A stretch of 7,886 nt of DNA from DATDCV01 sp036524155 (GTDB taxonomy: Bacteria > Verrucomicrobiota > Verrucomicrobiia > Limisphaerales > UBA8199): the NCBI GenBank assembly GCA_036524155.1, contig DATDCV010000120.1:1-7886 (forward strand). Direction: 5' to 3'. Below are positions 7,302 to 7,886 of this stretch, in pieces (the first letter of the stretch is position 1; every line of letters starts with the position of its first letter). Position numbers and translations under genes: made by a program. A model generated the notes under the pieces. That model did not search any database. It was not told where the DNA came from and saw only the letters and a program-made list of their open reading frames with translations.

Positions 7302-7386
7302 CTTGGCTGTTTGTTGAACGTCCATGCAACGTCCGAGGACGACCGGCGTCCCGATGGCGTTGCCCGCGGCGGCCTGGCCCGGCCCG

Positions 7387-7403
7387 CTGCGCCGCAGGCG
7401 CAG
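7387..7403 (+). terminator. Short perfect hairpin after the phosphatase gene, possible terminator
   Basis: CTGCGCC (7387-7393) and GGCGCAG (7397-7403) form a perfect 7-bp stem with loop GCA, followed by the T/G-rich GTCGTGTTT. It lies 86 bp after the phosphatase stop and before the dehydrogenase gene. The T-run is poor, so termination is a guess. A smaller stem, CGTCC/GGACG (7330-7341), lies just after the stop codon. Confidence 0.35.
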
Positions 7404-7410
7404 GTCGTGT

Positions 7411-7438
7411 TTGACGTGGTCTGACTTTTAGCTTACAT
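7411..7438 (+). promoter_or_regulatory. Weak candidate sigma-70-type promoter for the dehydrogenase gene
   Basis: TTGACG (7411-7416, five of six matches to the -35 consensus) is followed after 16 bp by TTACAT (7433-7438, three of six matches to the -10 consensus). It lies just after the hairpin and 32 bp before the dehydrogenase start. Local base composition is lower in GC than the flanks. The -10 is poor, so this is only a candidate. Confidence 0.22.
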
Positions 7439-7470
7439 GACGCGGAAAATCCGATGCTTTTGATGCCCTG

Positions 7471-7886
7471 ATGAGCACGACTACCTTTTCCTTTCCGGCG
7501 CCCACTCTATTTGGAGCCGGCGCGCTGGCCGAACTGCCTGGCCGTTGCGAGCGCCTGGGCTTGCGGCGTCCGCTGGTGGTAACCGACCCCGGCCTCCTCT
7601 CGACTCCGGCGTTTCGCGCGCTGGCCAACACCCTGGGCGAGGCCGGCCAGGACAAAGAGTGGTTTTTGTACTCCGGAGTTCACCCGAACCCGGTCGAGCA
7701 GGATGTGCGCGACGCGGCCGAAGCTTTTCGCCGTCATGACTGCGACAGCGTGGTCGCGATCGGTGGCGGCAGCCCGCTCGACGCCGGTAAAGCGGCCCGG
7801 CTGCTGGTAAAACGTCCGGGTTTCGACCTGGGCAGGTTTTATACCGCGTCGGATTGGTCGGGACTGGCCCCGCTCGTCGCCATTCC
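7471..7886 (+). CDS. Iron-containing (group III) alcohol dehydrogenase, N-terminal part, runs off window
   Basis: An open frame starts at ATG 7471 and continues without a stop to the window end (138 complete codons plus 2 bases); the family is normally about 380-400 residues, so roughly a third is visible. The start is typical: TFSFPAPTLFGAGALAELP, then RPLVVTDPGLL, SGVHPNPVEQDV and the nucleotide-binding signature AIGGGSPLDAGKA (Gly98-Gly99-Gly100-Ser101, Asp104, Lys107). These mark the NAD(P)-binding half of Fe-ADH enzymes, which reduce or oxidise small alcohols and aldehydes using Fe2+ or Zn2+. The metal-binding histidines lie in the missing C-terminal half, so metal use and substrate cannot be judged. 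A 169-bp gap with a hairpin and a weak promoter separates it from the phosphatase gene, so it may be its own transcription unit. Immediately before it, a 5-codon frame (ATG 7454) ends in a TGA whose final A is the A of this ATG. Confidence 0.9.
   Translation, partial: MSTTTFSFPAPTLFGAGALAELPGRCERLGLRRPLVVTDPGLLSTPAFRALANTLGEAGQDKEWFLYSGVHPNPVEQDVRDAAEAFRRHDCDSVVAIGGGSPLDAGKAARLLVKRPGFDLGRFYTASDWSGLAPLVAI

Noticed and set aside
7302..7470. Possible tRNA or small RNA gene between phosphatase and dehydrogenase
   Set aside because: Small hairpins and an AACGTCC direct repeat (7317-7323 and 7328-7334) are present, but no cloverleaf or tRNA T-loop sequence can be assembled.

Overview
The window is high-GC, gene-dense bacterial DNA with every supported gene on the plus strand. 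The gene content points to Verrucomicrobiota, probably of the Pedosphaera/Limisphaera type. The signs are a prepilin-like protein with a degenerate H-X9-DG motif, a large secreted LamG/Ig-like protein whose tail ends in a 'GPW...YYR' pattern familiar from that phylum, and intergenic repeats of kinds common in those genomes. The assignment rests on recognised patterns, not on a database search.

Left part (1-4381): a surface or secreted cassette. It holds the C-terminal part of a prepilin-like (type II secretion pseudopilin-type) protein, cut by the window edge, then a 129-aa putative lipoprotein. After a 19-bp gap comes a 1127-aa secreted protein with the order signal peptide, LamG-like, Ig-like linker, jelly-roll (choice-of-anchor-J/MAM-like), two Ig-like domains, LamG, and C-terminal tail. 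The close spacing suggests co-transcription. A GC-rich hairpin follows the big gene.

Right part (4469-7886): a metabolic stretch. A 12-TM transporter of the organophosphate:phosphate antiporter type (GlpT/UhpT-like) keeps both phosphate-binding arginines of that family but differs at two other pore positions. It is followed by a HAD-superfamily phosphatase with all four catalytic motifs, then by the start of an iron-containing alcohol dehydrogenase that runs off the window. A plausible reading, which is inference, is uptake of a phosphate ester, its dephosphorylation, and possibly oxidoreduction of the resulting alcohol or aldehyde.

The oddest place is 5786-6240, between transporter and phosphatase. 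It holds four tandem 7-bp units (ATCCGAA-type) and a 140-bp element bounded by perfect 30-bp inverted repeats, each arm folding into its own hairpin. The phosphatase frame stays open right through this element and has no ATG, GTG or TTG between the element and catalytic motif I. Every conventional start upstream of the conserved domain therefore lies in repeat DNA. No clear undescribed multi-gene system is visible; the repeat/start conflict and the diverged organophosphate transporter are the best leads.
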